A DNA stretch of 64,000 nucleotides from Muricoccus nepalensis (GCF_006438825.1 NZ_RCZP01000002.1:218568-282567); one strand, 5' to 3'. Numbered from the stretch's first letter, positions 1-9,588 are shown. Made by a program: numbers and translations. Notes: generated from the sequence alone by a model not told the origin.

Positions 1-322
1 CCAGGGCGTCGTCCGTAAAGGGTTTGGGAAGGATCCCGACCGGGCCGCTGCTATCGCGCGAGACCTGCCCGGGGTTGGCGGTCAGGTAGATCACCGTCGC
101 GCCGCAGTCGCGGGCCAGCGTCTCGCCGAGAAGGGGGCCAGTCGGGCCGTCGCGCAGGTTGAGGTCCACCAGCGCGATGTCCACCCCCTCCCGCGCGTAG
201 GCCAGGGCCTCGCGGGAATCGGCGGCGGTGGCGATGACCTCGTGGCCCATGTCCTCCAGCGCGTAGGCGAGGTCGAGGGCGATCAGGATCTCGTCCTCCA
301 CGATCAGGACGCGCTGGGACAT
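1..322 (-). CDS. Response regulator receiver protein, 3' end cut by window edge
   Basis: The N-terminal 107 residues of a CheY-like receiver domain are visible. It begins MSQRVLIVEDE with the acidic pocket, has the phospho-acceptor Asp at about residue 53 in ALVDLNLRDG, the Thr switch in VIYLTAN, and the conserved Lys in LPKPFTD. The C-terminus lies off the left edge, so it cannot be said whether an output domain follows. Stand-alone receivers of this style are common partners of HWE kinases in alphaproteobacteria; that link is inference. The start ATG is the first in frame and the gene faces away from the methyltransferase gene upstream. Confidence 0.85.
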   Translation of the reverse strand, partial: MSQRVLIVEDEILIALDLAYALEDMGHEVIATAADSREALAYAREGVDIALVDLNLRDGPTGPLLGETLARDCGATVIYLTANPGQVSRDSSGPVGILPKPFTDDAL

Positions 323-449
323 GGTCAGGCCGTTTGCTGGAAGGGGGCGTCGGAAGGCATCCGAGAGGGAACCCGGGGGGCGGTGCCTCGGTTGCACTCC
401 GTCATCGTTTTCGCCGCCCTGTGACCGCGGCCAAGGGTCCGCCCGGCCG

Positions 450-1091
450 CTAGGGGCGGAGCCGCTGGAGAAGGACCTCCTGCTCGTCCCGGTCCTCCAG
501 CTCGCGGGTGACGGGCACGCGGTAGCGCGCGATCGTCTCCAGCCCGTCCCGCGGGGCGTAGGCGCGGCCCGGATCGGCCACCACGACGGCCGCGCCCGCC
601 GCGGCGAGGCCCCGCAGCCAGGGCAGGATGTGGCGCGTCATCGGCGCCTCGTAGCAGACGTCCCCGGCGAGGATGAGGTCCCAGCGGCCGGGGCCGCCCA
701 CCACGTCGCCCGGCGCCTCGGTCACCGCCACGCCGTTCAGCCGGGCGTTGAGGCGGGTGGCGGCGTGGGCGAGGGGGTCGATCTCCGCGACCTCCACCAG
801 GGCCGCGCCGGAGAGGGCGGCGGCGATGGCGGCCAGCCCGCCGCCGGCCGCGAAGTCGAGCACGCGGAGCCCCGCGACGCGGGAAGGGTCGTCGAGCACC
901 CAGCGCGCCAGGGCCTGGCTGCCGGGCCAGGCGAAGGCCCAGAAGGGCGGCTCGATCCCGGCCTCGCCCAGCCAGGCCTCGGTCGCCTGCCAGATGGGCG
1001 TGATCTCGGTGGCGAGGTGGAGCGGGATCTCCGGCACCAGGGGCGCGCGGGCGACCACCGTGTGGGCGGCGACGAAGGCCTCGGGGTTCAC
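450..1091 (-). CDS. Class I SAM-dependent methyltransferase, protein-lysine methyltransferase-like
   Basis: A 213-residue Rossmann methyltransferase. Motif I reads LDFAAGGGLAAIAA near residue 80, the acidic loop VAEIDPLA follows, and the post-motif LAGDVCYEAP matches the METTL20/ETF-beta lysine methyltransferase group, where a DxxY-type motif is conserved. A substrate such as electron-transfer flavoprotein beta or a ribosomal protein is therefore plausible but unproven. It sits just downstream of ubiA on the same strand with a gap of about 37 bases, so the two may be co-transcribed. Such genes are often mislabelled as ribosomal L11 methyltransferase. Confidence 0.75.
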   Translation of the reverse strand: MNPEAFVAAHTVVARAPLVPEIPLHLATEITPIWQATEAWLGEAGIEPPFWAFAWPGSQALARWVLDDPSRVAGLRVLDFAAGGGLAAIAAALSGAALVEVAEIDPLAHAATRLNARLNGVAVTEAPGDVVGGPGRWDLILAGDVCYEAPMTRHILPWLRGLAAAGAAVVVADPGRAYAPRDGLETIARYRVPVTRELEDRDEQEVLLQRLRP

Positions 1092-1128
1092 GCGGCGCCG
1101 CGCCGGGGGGCGGGGGGCGCCACGGCCC

Positions 1129-2064
1129 TCACGCCCGCCCGATGAGAAGGGCGAGGGCGATCAGCAGCCCCGCGTCCCGGTTCGACTTGAACAGCCGGAG
1201 GCAGAGCGCGGGGTCGTGGATGTCGAGCCGCCACCACTGCCAGGCGAAATGCGCGGCCGGCAGCAGGAGGCCGACGAGGAAGGCCGGCCCCAGCCCCGCC
1301 CGCAGCCCGGCGGTCGCGACGAGGGCGATGCAGCCGGTGAAGGCCACCGCCAGGAAGGGCCGCGTCCGGTCGCCGAGGGCGAGGGCGGAGGAGCGGATGC
1401 CGACCAGCGCGTCGTCCTCGCGGTCCTGGTGGGCGTAGATCGTGTCGTAGGCCAGCGTCCAGCCGAAGCCCGCGGCCCAGAGCAGCAGGGCCGGGGGCGA
1501 CAGCGCGCCGGTGGCCGCCGCCCAGCCCGTGGGCGCCGCCCAGGTGAAGACGACGCCGAGCACCGCCTGCGGCCAGTCCGTCACCCGCTTGGCCAGGGGG
1601 TAGAGGGCGATGGGGACGAGGGAGGCGATGCCGAGCAGGATGGCCGCGCGCGGAAGCTGGAGGAGGATGACGAGCCCCACCACCAGCAGCCCCGCCAGGA
1701 AGGCGAGCGCCTGCCGCGACGAGACGGCGCCCGAGGCCAGCGGCCGCCCCGCCGTGCGCTCCACCTGCCGGTCGAGGTCGCGGTCCCAGAGGTCGTTCAC
1801 GACGCAGCCCGCGCCGCGCATGACGACGGCGCCGAGGCCGAAGAGGAAGGTGAGCCAGAGGCCGCGTCCCCAGGAGGGCGCCGCGGCCGCGAAGGCCCAG
1901 AGACCCGGCAGGAAGAGCAGCCAGGAGCCGATGGGGCGGTCGAGCCGCATGAGCAGCGCGTAGGGCACCAGCGGGGCGGGCAGCCAGGCGGACAGGCCCT
2001 CGCGGCGGATGTCGGTATGGGGTGCCACCGGCCCTCCTTCCGACGGATCGGCGCGGGTGTCCAT
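1129..2064 (-). CDS. ubiA: 4-hydroxybenzoate octaprenyltransferase
   Basis: A 311-residue membrane prenyltransferase that attaches the polyprenyl chain to 4-hydroxybenzoate in ubiquinone synthesis. The two Asp-rich Mg-prenyl-diphosphate motifs are intact: NDLWDRDLDRQVERT near residue 90 and YDTIYAHQDREDD near residue 205. About eight or nine hydrophobic segments fit the UbiA fold. Length and motifs match the alphaproteobacterial family. An N-terminal stretch of about 25 residues before the first conserved block is variable, so an internal start is possible. Divergent from gshA with about 200 bases between the starts. Confidence 0.93.
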   Translation of the reverse strand: MDTRADPSEGGPVAPHTDIRREGLSAWLPAPLVPYALLMRLDRPIGSWLLFLPGLWAFAAAAPSWGRGLWLTFLFGLGAVVMRGAGCVVNDLWDRDLDRQVERTAGRPLASGAVSSRQALAFLAGLLVVGLVILLQLPRAAILLGIASLVPIALYPLAKRVTDWPQAVLGVVFTWAAPTGWAAATGALSPPALLLWAAGFGWTLAYDTIYAHQDREDDALVGIRSSALALGDRTRPFLAVAFTGCIALVATAGLRAGLGPAFLVGLLLPAAHFAWQWWRLDIHDPALCLRLFKSNRDAGLLIALALLIGRA

Positions 2065-2267
2065 CCCCGCAACATCCGGCCCAGGGCCCGGCGCACGCAG
2101 GGTTCAGCGGGCGGGAACTTGACGCCCCCCCGCCGCATCCCTTTGTTGCGGGTAACAGCCCCGGCTCCCGAATCCCGACGGGCGGAGCGGCGGCGGTCTC
2201 GGCGCTGGGATGGTCCAGGCGATCCGTGGCGACCTGGCCCACACCCAATGGACGAGCAAGAGACACG

Positions 2268-3611
2268 ATGTCGAATCCTGGCGAGGCCGATCTCACGCCC
2301 ATCGGGTCCGCGCGCGACCTGGCGGGCTGGTTCGCGGCGGGCAGCAAGCCGCGCGCGGCCTGGCGGGTGGGGACCGAGCACGAGAAGTTCGGCTTCCACC
2401 GCAAGACCCTCCTTCCCCCCGCCTACGAGCCCGCCGGCATCGCCGCCCTGCTGGAGGGGCTGACGGCCAAGGGCTGGGAGCGGATCGAGGACAGCGGCAA
2501 GATCATCGGCCTCAAGCGCGGCGAGGCGAGCGTCAGCCTCGAGCCGGGCGGGCAGTTCGAGCTCTCCGGCGCCCCCGTCGCCACCATCGGCGAGACCGAG
2601 GCGGAGCTGGAGGATCACCTGCGTGACCTGCACGAGGTGGCGGAGCCGCTCGGCATCGGCTTCGCGGGGCTGGGCTTCCACCCGCTGGCCACGCGCGACG
2701 CCGTGCCCTGGATGCCCAAGACCCGCTACGCGATCATGCGGAACTACATGCCGCGCGTCGGCGACATGGGCCTCGACATGATGCTCCGCACCTGCACCGT
2801 GCAGGCGAACCTCGATTTCGGGGACGAGGCGGACATGGTGGAGAAGCTGCGCGTCTCCCTCTCGCTTCAGCCGCTGGCCACCGCCCTCTTCGCCAATTCC
2901 CCCTTCCGCGAGGGCGAGGCGACCGAGTACCGCACGCTGCGCGGCCAGGTCTGGACCCGCACCGACCCCGACCGCACGGGCATCCCCGCCGTCGCCTTCG
3001 AGGACGGCTTCGGCTTCGAGCGCTTCGCCGACCACGTGCTGGACGTGCCCATGTACTTCGTCATGCGCGAGGGGAGCTTCGTGGACGCGACGGGCACGAC
3101 CTTCCGCGACTTCATGGCGAAGGGGCTGCCCTCCGATCCCTCCGTGCGCGCCACCATGGGCGACTGGGCGGACCACGTGACGACGGTCTTCACCGACGTG
3201 CGCCTGAAGCGCTTCCTCGAGATGCGCGGGGCCGACATGGGCTCGGCCGCCATGGTCTCGGCGCTGCCGGCCTTCTGGGTCGGGCTTCTCTACGACGACG
3301 CCGCGCTGAAGGCCGCCGCCAGTCTCGTGCGCCCCTGGTCGGTCGCCCAGCTCCAGGCGCTGCGCGCCGACGTGCCGACCCGCGCGCTCGACGCCGTCAT
3401 CGGGGGCGTGCCGCTGAGCGAGGTGGCGCGGGACGTGCTGACCATCGCGCGCGAGGGGCTGCGCGCCCGCGGCCAGGGCGAGGAGCGCTTCCTCGAGCCG
3501 CTGGAGCGCATCGCCGCCTCCGGCGAGACCCAGGCGGATGTCTGGCTGCGCCGCAACGCCGGCGACTGGGGCGGCGACGTCTCCCGCGTCTTCGAGGAGG
3601 CGGCGCTCTAG
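2268..3611 (+). CDS. gshA: Glutamate-cysteine ligase
   Basis: A 447-residue enzyme that makes gamma-glutamylcysteine, the first step of glutathione synthesis. It belongs to the alphaproteobacterial/plant-type class: WRVGTEHEKFGF near residue 34 and LEPGGQFELSGAP near residue 90 are the ATP/glutamate-binding signatures, and MPKTRYAIMRNYMP and CTVQANLDF are also conserved. The reading frame is open well upstream of this ATG, but the conserved N-terminus begins just after it, so this start is preferred over an upstream alternative. The ribosome site is weak (gagcaagaga). It lies divergent to ubiA. Confidence 0.93.
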   Translation: MSNPGEADLTPIGSARDLAGWFAAGSKPRAAWRVGTEHEKFGFHRKTLLPPAYEPAGIAALLEGLTAKGWERIEDSGKIIGLKRGEASVSLEPGGQFELSGAPVATIGETEAELEDHLRDLHEVAEPLGIGFAGLGFHPLATRDAVPWMPKTRYAIMRNYMPRVGDMGLDMMLRTCTVQANLDFGDEADMVEKLRVSLSLQPLATALFANSPFREGEATEYRTLRGQVWTRTDPDRTGIPAVAFEDGFGFERFADHVLDVPMYFVMREGSFVDATGTTFRDFMAKGLPSDPSVRATMGDWADHVTTVFTDVRLKRFLEMRGADMGSAAMVSALPAFWVGLLYDDAALKAAASLVRPWSVAQLQALRADVPTRALDAVIGGVPLSEVARDVLTIAREGLRARGQGEERFLEPLERIAASGETQADVWLRRNAGDWGGDVSRVFEEAAL

Positions 3612-3617
3612 CGCCCC

Positions 3618-4070
3618 CTATCCCTCCAGCCGCCGCACCATGTGGACGCGGCGGAACCCGTCCTCCTCGCGCAGCGCCGTCTCGGTGAAGCCGGCGCGCG
3701 CGTAGATCGCCCGGTTGCGCGTCATCCGCTCGTTCGTCAGAAGGCGCAGCTCCGGCAGGCCCAGGCGCCGCGCCTCCGCCTCGGCGAAGGCCAGCAGCGC
3801 GCGGCCGATCCCCTGGCCGTGCCGCCCGGGCTCCACCGCGAGGTCCTCGATCCAGAGGTGGTCGCCCCGCGCCTCGATCACCGCCAGCGCCACGAGGGCG
3901 CCGTCCCGCTCCAGCACATGGGCCTGGCCCCGCGCGATGCGGGCGGCGAAGTCGTCGTCCATTGGCGCGGGGCGGCGGCCGAGCAGCGGCACGTAGGGCG
4001 CGTAGGCCCGCTGCACGAGCGCGCGGACGGCCTCCGCCTCCTCCGGCCGGGCGGGGCGAAGCGCGCTCAT
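3618..4070 (-). CDS. GNAT family N-acetyltransferase
   Basis: A 150-residue single-domain acetyltransferase. The acetyl-CoA loop is present as GRHGQGIGRALL near residues 83-92, preceded by the beta-4 strand LWIEDLAVEP, and the C-terminal LRLLTNERMTRNRAIYARAGF shows the usual Asn and the Tyr general acid region. The substrate is unknown. Its ATG overlaps the stop of the upstream TauE/SafE gene by four bases (ATGA), so the two are probably translationally coupled. It runs tail to tail with gshA. Confidence 0.88.
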   Translation of the reverse strand: MSALRPARPEEAEAVRALVQRAYAPYVPLLGRRPAPMDDDFAARIARGQAHVLERDGALVALAVIEARGDHLWIEDLAVEPGRHGQGIGRALLAFAEAEARRLGLPELRLLTNERMTRNRAIYARAGFTETALREEDGFRRVHMVRRLEG

Positions 4071-4786
4071 CCCGCGATCACCAGCAGGGCGCCCGCGGTG
4101 GTCGCCAGCGCCAGGATGCCCGCCCGCAGCCGCGGCCCGGTCAGCCAGCGCCGCGCCGGGCCCGACAGCGCGGCGCCGACCGCCACCCCGGGCAGCAGTT
4201 CCAGCGCGAGCAGCGGCGTGTTCCAGTCCGCCCGCCCCGCCGGCACCGCGAGGAGGAGGAGCGTGCCCTGGGCGATCAGCCAGAAGAGGCCGAGGAAGCC
4301 CCGGGCCGCGGCGGCCGGCAGGTGCGACACGGCGAGGCCGATCAGCGGCCCGTGCACCGCCGCCAGCCCGCCCATCACCCCCGAGACGAGCCCCACCCCC
4401 GCCAGCACCGGCGGCCGCGGCGCCACCGGGGGCGAGAGGAGGGTGAGTGCCGCCGCCACGAGGATCACGACGCCGCAGCCCCGGCGCGAGGCGAGCTCCG
4501 GCCAGGCGGCCCCCAGCGCCAGGCCGATCGCGGTGCCGGCCACGACGCCGGCCACCGCCGGCCGCAGCAGCCCCGCCGGCACCGCGCCCGCGTTCGCCCG
4601 CCATTGCCCGAGCAGCAGCACCATGGCCGCCGCCGAGAAGGCCACCGGCACCAGCCGCGGCTCGATCACCAGCAGCAGCGGCGCCCCGACGAGGGCGGCG
4701 CCCACCCCGGCCGCGAGCTGCACGACGCTCGCCGCCGCCATGACGAGGGTGGCAAGGAGGAACTGGGTGAGGTCCAGCCCCGCCAT
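4067..4786 (-). CDS. TauE/SafE (TSUP) family membrane permease
   Basis: A 239-residue polytopic protein with seven or eight hydrophobic segments. The repeated TSUP pattern is seen, with VVQLAAGVGAALVGAPLL at the N-terminus and LVSGVMGGLAAVHGPLIG in the middle. The family exports sulfite, sulfoacetate or other organic anions, and the substrate here cannot be assigned. It lies 16 bases downstream of tldD and overlaps the GNAT gene by four bases, making a tldD-TSUP-GNAT run on the minus strand. Confidence 0.85.
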   Translation of the reverse strand: MAGLDLTQFLLATLVMAAASVVQLAAGVGAALVGAPLLLVIEPRLVPVAFSAAAMVLLLGQWRANAGAVPAGLLRPAVAGVVAGTAIGLALGAAWPELASRRGCGVVILVAAALTLLSPPVAPRPPVLAGVGLVSGVMGGLAAVHGPLIGLAVSHLPAAAARGFLGLFWLIAQGTLLLLAVPAGRADWNTPLLALELLPGVAVGAALSGPARRWLTGPRLRAGILALATTAGALLVIAG

Positions 4787-4802
4787 CCGACGCGGCCGCG
4801 GA

Positions 4803-6251
4803 TCAGACGGCGGTGCCGCCGATCGTCAGGCCCCGCATCTTGAGCGTCGGCTGGCCCACGCCCACCGGCACGCCCTGGCCCTGCTTGCCGCAGGTGCCGA
4901 TGCCGGCGTCGAGCGCCATGTCGTTGCCGATCATGGAGACCTGGGTCAGCGCGCTCGGCCCGTCGCCGATCAGCGTCGCGCCCTTCACGGGGGCGCCGAT
5001 CTTCCCGTCCTCGATCATGTAAGCCTCGGAGGCGGAGAAGACGAACTTGCCGGAGGTGATGTCCACCTGCCCGCCGCCGAAGTTCACGGCGTAGAGGCCG
5101 CGCTTCACGCTGCGGATGATCTCCTCCGGGGCATGGTCGCCGCCGAGCATCACCGTGTTGGTCATGCGCGGCATCGGCGCGTGGGCGTGGCTCTGGCGGC
5201 GGCCGTTGCCGGTGGGGGCGACCCCCATGAGGCGGGCGTTCTGCCGGTCCTGGATGAAGCCGGTGAGGATGCCGTCCTCGATCATCACGGTGCGGCCGGA
5301 CGGCGTGCCCTCGTCGTCCACGGTCAGCGATCCGCGCCGGTCGGGGATGGTGCCGTCGTCCACCACCGTCACGCCCTTGGAGGCCACGCGCTGGCCCATC
5401 AGCCCCGCGAAGGCCGAGGTACCCTTGCGGTTGAAGTCGCCCTCGAGGCCGTGGCCGATCGCCTCGTGCAGGAGGATGCCCGGCCAGCCCGGGCCGAGCA
5501 CGACCTCCATCTCCCCGGCCGGCGCCGGCACGCTGCCGAGGTTCAGCAAGGCCTGGCGCAGCGCCTCGTCCACCGCGGCCTTCCAGGAGGCCTCGCCGAG
5601 GACGCGGTCGTAGCCGAAGCGGCCGCCCATGCCGTGGCTGCCCGTCTCGCGCCGCCCGTTCGCCTCCACGACGACCGAGACGTTCAGCCGCACGAGGGGG
5701 CGGAGGTCCGCCACCTCGCGCCCGTCGCCGCGCAGGATCCGCACGGCCTGCCACTCGCCGTAGAGCGAGGCCATCACCTGCACCACGCGCGGGTCGCGGG
5801 CGCGGGCGAAGGCGTCGATCTCGGCGAGGAGGGAGGACTTGGCCGGGAAGTCCATCGCGTGCAGCGGGTTGGCGGCGTCGTAGAGCCGGGCGTTGGTCGC
5901 GCGCGGCGGCTCGGCCACGCGGATCGCCCCCTCGCCGGGCAGGCCGCGCACGGCGGCGGCGGCGCGCCGGAGCGCGGGCGCGCTGACCTCGCCGGCATGG
6001 GCGTAGGCGGCGGCCGCGCCCCGCACCGCGCGCAGGCCGAAGCCGCGCTGGGTGTCGAAGGTGGCGGAGCGGATGCGGCCGTCCTCCAGGCTCAGCATCT
6101 CGCTCTCCCGGTACTCCAGGAACAGCTCCCCGTCCTCCGCGCCCGAGAGGGCGTCGGCGGTGATGCGGGCGGCCTCGCCGCTGTCGAGCTCGCGGAAGAA
6201 GAGCCGGGCGGTGGCGTCGAGCGGGGTGTCGTGGTGGGTCGCGGAGCTCAT
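4803..6251 (-). CDS. tldD: Metalloprotease TldD
   Basis: A 482-residue TldD/PmbA-family zinc peptidase. The catalytic HEAIGHGLEGDF motif (HExxxH) is near residue 260, and the C-terminal GTCGKQGQGVPVGVGQPTL region is the other family hallmark. In enterobacteria TldD acts with TldE/PmbA in processing modified peptides such as microcin B17 and in CcdA turnover. No TldE partner lies in this window. The four last bases overlap the start region of the sensor-kinase gene's stop, so it probably follows that kinase in one transcript. Confidence 0.95.
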   Translation of the reverse strand: MSSATHHDTPLDATARLFFRELDSGEAARITADALSGAEDGELFLEYRESEMLSLEDGRIRSATFDTQRGFGLRAVRGAAAAYAHAGEVSAPALRRAAAAVRGLPGEGAIRVAEPPRATNARLYDAANPLHAMDFPAKSSLLAEIDAFARARDPRVVQVMASLYGEWQAVRILRGDGREVADLRPLVRLNVSVVVEANGRRETGSHGMGGRFGYDRVLGEASWKAAVDEALRQALLNLGSVPAPAGEMEVVLGPGWPGILLHEAIGHGLEGDFNRKGTSAFAGLMGQRVASKGVTVVDDGTIPDRRGSLTVDDEGTPSGRTVMIEDGILTGFIQDRQNARLMGVAPTGNGRRQSHAHAPMPRMTNTVMLGGDHAPEEIIRSVKRGLYAVNFGGGQVDITSGKFVFSASEAYMIEDGKIGAPVKGATLIGDGPSALTQVSMIGNDMALDAGIGTCGKQGQGVPVGVGQPTLKMRGLTIGGTAV

Positions 6252-8494
6252 GTCGGTGCCTCCTCGGCCGGCGGCAGGGCCAGCCTCGCGGTGGTGCCCA
6301 GGCCGGGCATGCTTTCGAGCGTGAGGCCCAGCCCCATCGCCTCGGCGATGGCGCGGGCCAGATAGAGGCCGAGGCCGGAGCCGGCGTAGCGGCGGTCGAG
6401 CCCGGCCTCGAGCTGGGTGAAGGCCTCGAAGGCGCGGGGGATGCTCTCCGGCGCCATGCCGATGCCCGTGTCGGTGAGGCTGACCGCGCTTCCCCCGCCC
6501 TCGGCCGGCGCGCCGGCCAGGACCACGCGCCCGCCGGGCTGGGTGAACTTCACGGCGTTGGAGAGCAGGGCGTCGAGCACCTGGCCGAAGCGGGTGGGGT
6601 CGCCCCGCATCGGCGGCAGCCGGTCCGGCACGTCGAGGACGAGGTCCACCCGCGCCTCCTTCGCCGCGTTGCGCCGGGCGTTGGCCGCGGCGCGGAGGAC
6701 CGGCGCCGGGTCGAAGACGGCGCCCCGCAGGGCGAGCGTGCCCGCCTCGATCCGCGTCGCCTCCAGCAGCCCGTCCACGAGGCCGAGGAGCTGCCGGCCG
6801 GCGCTCAGCACCTCGGCCGCGTGGTCGCGGATGAGGTCGAGCCGGTGCTCCTCGATGATGGCCTCGGAGAAGCCGATCACGGCGTGCAGCGGCGTGCGCA
6901 GCTCGTGCGTCATGGTGGCCAGGAAGCCGGACTTGGCACGGGACGCCGCCTCGGCCGCGTCGCGCGCGGCCTCCAGCTCGGCGCGGACCCGGCGCTCCTC
7001 GGTCACGTCGCGGTAGGTGCGGATGAAGCCGCCGTCCGGCGTGAGGTCGGTGCGGACCTCCAAGATCGTGCCGTCCGGGCGGCGGCGGATGTAGCGGTTG
7101 CGCGTCTCGAGCGGGCGGTCGCCGCGCCAGGCGACGAAGCTTCGCGCGTCCTGCTCGTCCGGCCCGAACTCCTTCGCCGCCACCTGGAACTGCCGCAGGT
7201 CGAGCAGGTGGGTGCCGGGCTTCATCTGCTCGACCGTGAGCCCCGTCATGTGGGCGGCCAGGGCGTTGGCGGCGATCAGGTGCCCCTCGGCGTCGAAGAG
7301 GGCGACGCCGTCCGGCTGGTTGTCGAGCATCGCCTGCAGGGTCGCGGCGCGCCGCTCCGCCCGCTCCTCGGCGTGGGTGAGGGCGGTCACGTCGGTCATC
7401 ACCACCACCTGCCCGCCGTCCGGCAACGGCACGAGGCGGACGGAGACGAGCGTGCCGTTGGGCCGGCGGCGCGTGCGCTCGTAGGCCTCGGGGTGGTCCA
7501 GGCCCTCGGCCGGCATGGCCAGCGCCGGGTCGCGCTCCGGGCCGAACTCGCCCTCGGCCACGCGGCGGGCGAAGATGTCGCGCTGGTGCTCGCCGATCGC
7601 GACCTCGGCGCCGGCCATGATGCTCTGGTAGGCGGCGTTGACCATGCGCACCCGCCGGTCCGGCCCGTAGACGCAGACGCCGTGGGGCAGGGCCGCGAGC
7701 ACGCCGTCGAGCAGCGCCGCGCGCTCCTGCGCCGCCTGCTCGGCCTGGCGGAGGGCGGTGACGTCGCCGACCTCGGTGAGGACGCCCCCCTCGGGCACGG
7801 GGCGGGCGCGGATCCAGAGGGTGGAGCCGTCCGGCCGCTCGCGCCGGAAGACGCTCGTCTCGCGCACGCCGCGGAGGGGAAGGTCCGCCACCTCCTCGGG
7901 CGTCATGCGGTCGAGTTCACCCGCGCGGCGCAGGTGCTCGAACACCTCCGCCCGGGTCATGCCGAGCCGGATCGCGCCGTGCTCCGTGCTGATGAGCCGG
8001 TCGTAGGCGCGGTTGAAGTAGGTGAGGCGGCCCGCGTGGTTGCTGACGGAGACGCCGGTGTCGAGGCGGTCGAGGATGGCCTCGAGGAGCGCGGCGTGCT
8101 CCACCGCCTCCGCCTCGGAGCGGCGGATCCCGGTAATGTCCATCGAGAGGCTGAGCGACCCGCCGCCGGGCAGGGGCGTGCTCGTCATCTCGTGCCAGCG
8201 GCCGGCCGCGTTGCAGGCGAGGAAGCGGTAGACGCGGCGCCGGTCGAGCGCCGCGACGGCCTCCCGCCGGTCGTCGGGACCCTCCGTCCCGTAGTGGCCG
8301 GCCCGCGCCATCAGCGCCGCCACCTCGGCCACCGGGGTGCCGGGGGGAAGCGGGCGCGCGGCCTCGCCGGCCTGCGCCCAGAAGGCGGCGTTGGCGTAGG
8401 AGAGGCGCCCCGCGGCGTCGTAGACCGCGACGCCGGCGGGCAGGCTGTCGAGCACAACCCAGGGCGGGTTGTCGCGGCAGGGAAGGGCGGTCAC
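6248..8494 (-). CDS. Multi-PAS sensor histidine kinase
   Basis: A 748-residue soluble kinase with four tandem PAS domains (roughly residues 10-125, 135-250, 262-375 and 385-495), each opening with a pattern like LPAGVAVYDAAGRL. A HisKA box MTHELRTPLHAVIGF follows near residue 513, then a HATPase with N box LLSNAVKF, G1 DTGIGM and G2 GSGLGLYLA. There is no transmembrane segment, so it senses cytoplasmic signals; PAS-4 and PAS-7-type folds of this kind are common in Rhodospirillales. The GTG start overlaps the ctaA stop in GTGA, which is why it was chosen although the frame stays open far upstream. Confidence 0.88.
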   Translation of the reverse strand: MTALPCRDNPPWVVLDSLPAGVAVYDAAGRLSYANAAFWAQAGEAARPLPPGTPVAEVAALMARAGHYGTEGPDDRREAVAALDRRRVYRFLACNAAGRWHEMTSTPLPGGGSLSLSMDITGIRRSEAEAVEHAALLEAILDRLDTGVSVSNHAGRLTYFNRAYDRLISTEHGAIRLGMTRAEVFEHLRRAGELDRMTPEEVADLPLRGVRETSVFRRERPDGSTLWIRARPVPEGGVLTEVGDVTALRQAEQAAQERAALLDGVLAALPHGVCVYGPDRRVRMVNAAYQSIMAGAEVAIGEHQRDIFARRVAEGEFGPERDPALAMPAEGLDHPEAYERTRRRPNGTLVSVRLVPLPDGGQVVVMTDVTALTHAEERAERRAATLQAMLDNQPDGVALFDAEGHLIAANALAAHMTGLTVEQMKPGTHLLDLRQFQVAAKEFGPDEQDARSFVAWRGDRPLETRNRYIRRRPDGTILEVRTDLTPDGGFIRTYRDVTEERRVRAELEAARDAAEAASRAKSGFLATMTHELRTPLHAVIGFSEAIIEEHRLDLIRDHAAEVLSAGRQLLGLVDGLLEATRIEAGTLALRGAVFDPAPVLRAAANARRNAAKEARVDLVLDVPDRLPPMRGDPTRFGQVLDALLSNAVKFTQPGGRVVLAGAPAEGGGSAVSLTDTGIGMAPESIPRAFEAFTQLEAGLDRRYAGSGLGLYLARAIAEAMGLGLTLESMPGLGTTARLALPPAEEAPT

Positions 8495-9588
8495 TCCCGG
8501 ATCGCCGGGCGGGGCCGGCGCAGGCTGTGCAGGAGGATGATCGCCCCGCCGAGGACCGCGACGGCGACGCCCTGGTGCAGCGTTCCCAGCCAGACCGGCA
8601 CGACGTTCAGCAGGGTTGCCACGCCCAGGCCATACTGCAGCATCACCACCCCCGCGAAGCCAAGCGACGCCCGCCGCGCCGCGCCCTGGGGCAAGCGCGC
8701 GAGCGCCAAGGCCGCCAAGACTAGGGCGGCGACGCCCGACAGGGTAGCCAGCAAGCGGTGGTTGAACTGAACGGCGGCAATATTCTCCACTAGGTTGCGG
8801 CCGAAGGGCGACAGGGCGGCGTAGCCCTCCGGCACCAGGCGGCCGTCCATCAGCGGGAAGGTGTTGTAGTCGAAGCCCGCCCGGAGCCCCGCGACGAAGC
8901 CTCCCGCCAGCATGGCCAGCACGACCAGCCCCGCCGTGGCGTGGGCGAGCGGCCGCAGCGGCGCCGCCTCGGGCGGGGCGTCGCGCCGCGGGCGCAGCAG
9001 GGACAGCGCGGTCGAGAGAAGGACGGCGAAGAGCAGCAGCGCGAGGCCGAGATGGATGACGAGGCGCCAGGGGGAGACAGCGGTGCGGTCCGCCTCGAAG
9101 CCGGAGGCGACCATGAACCAGCCCACCGCCCCCTGCAGGCCGCCGAGGACGAGAAGCAGCACCAGGCGCCGCCCGTAGCCCTTCGGGATGGCCCCCCTCA
9201 GCCAGAACCAGGCCAGCCCGCCCGCGAAGACGAGGCCGATCAGCCGCCCCCAGAAGCGGTGCGCCCATTCGAGCCAGAAGATGCCCTTGAAGCCCTCCAG
9301 CCCGAAGCCGCGGTTCACCAGTTCGTATTGCGGGATGGTGCGGTAGAGGTCGTAGAGGCGGTTCCACTCCGCCTCGTTCATCGGCGGCAGGGTGCCGCGG
9401 AAGGGGGCCCATTCCATGATGGAGAGGCCCGAGCCGGTCAGCCGCGTGGCGCCGCCGAGGGCCACCATCGCCCAGACCATGGCGGCGACGACGAGCAGCC
9501 AGACGGCCACGGCGCGGGACCGGCGATCGGGCGCGGCCGCGGTGCTGAGATAGGGGGCGTGGGCGTCGAAGGGCATGGCGTCCGGCAT
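8491..9588 (-). CDS. ctaA: Heme A synthase (COX15/CtaA family)
   Basis: A 365-residue eight-helix membrane protein that oxidises heme O to heme A for cytochrome aa3-type oxidases. Diagnostic segments are LGGATRLTGSGLSIMEW after the first helix, WLEWAHRFWGR and VQFNHRLLA with heme-ligand histidines, and FDYNTFPLMDGRLVPEGY between helices. Length and motifs fit the alphaproteobacterial type 2 CtaA. Two ATGs compete (9588 and 9576); the outer is used here. It is divergent to the glycosyltransferase gene, with about 210 bases between them. Confidence 0.95.
   Translation of the reverse strand: MPDAMPFDAHAPYLSTAAAPDRRSRAVAVWLLVVAAMVWAMVALGGATRLTGSGLSIMEWAPFRGTLPPMNEAEWNRLYDLYRTIPQYELVNRGFGLEGFKGIFWLEWAHRFWGRLIGLVFAGGLAWFWLRGAIPKGYGRRLVLLLVLGGLQGAVGWFMVASGFEADRTAVSPWRLVIHLGLALLLFAVLLSTALSLLRPRRDAPPEAAPLRPLAHATAGLVVLAMLAGGFVAGLRAGFDYNTFPLMDGRLVPEGYAALSPFGRNLVENIAAVQFNHRLLATLSGVAALVLAALALARLPQGAARRASLGFAGVVMLQYGLGVATLLNVVPVWLGTLHQGVAVAVLGGAIILLHSLRRPRPAIRE

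Noticed and set aside
450-1091. Annotation as ribosomal protein L11 methyltransferase PrmA
   Set aside because: The protein is too short and lacks the PrmA N-terminal domain; the post-motif fits the METTL20-like group better.
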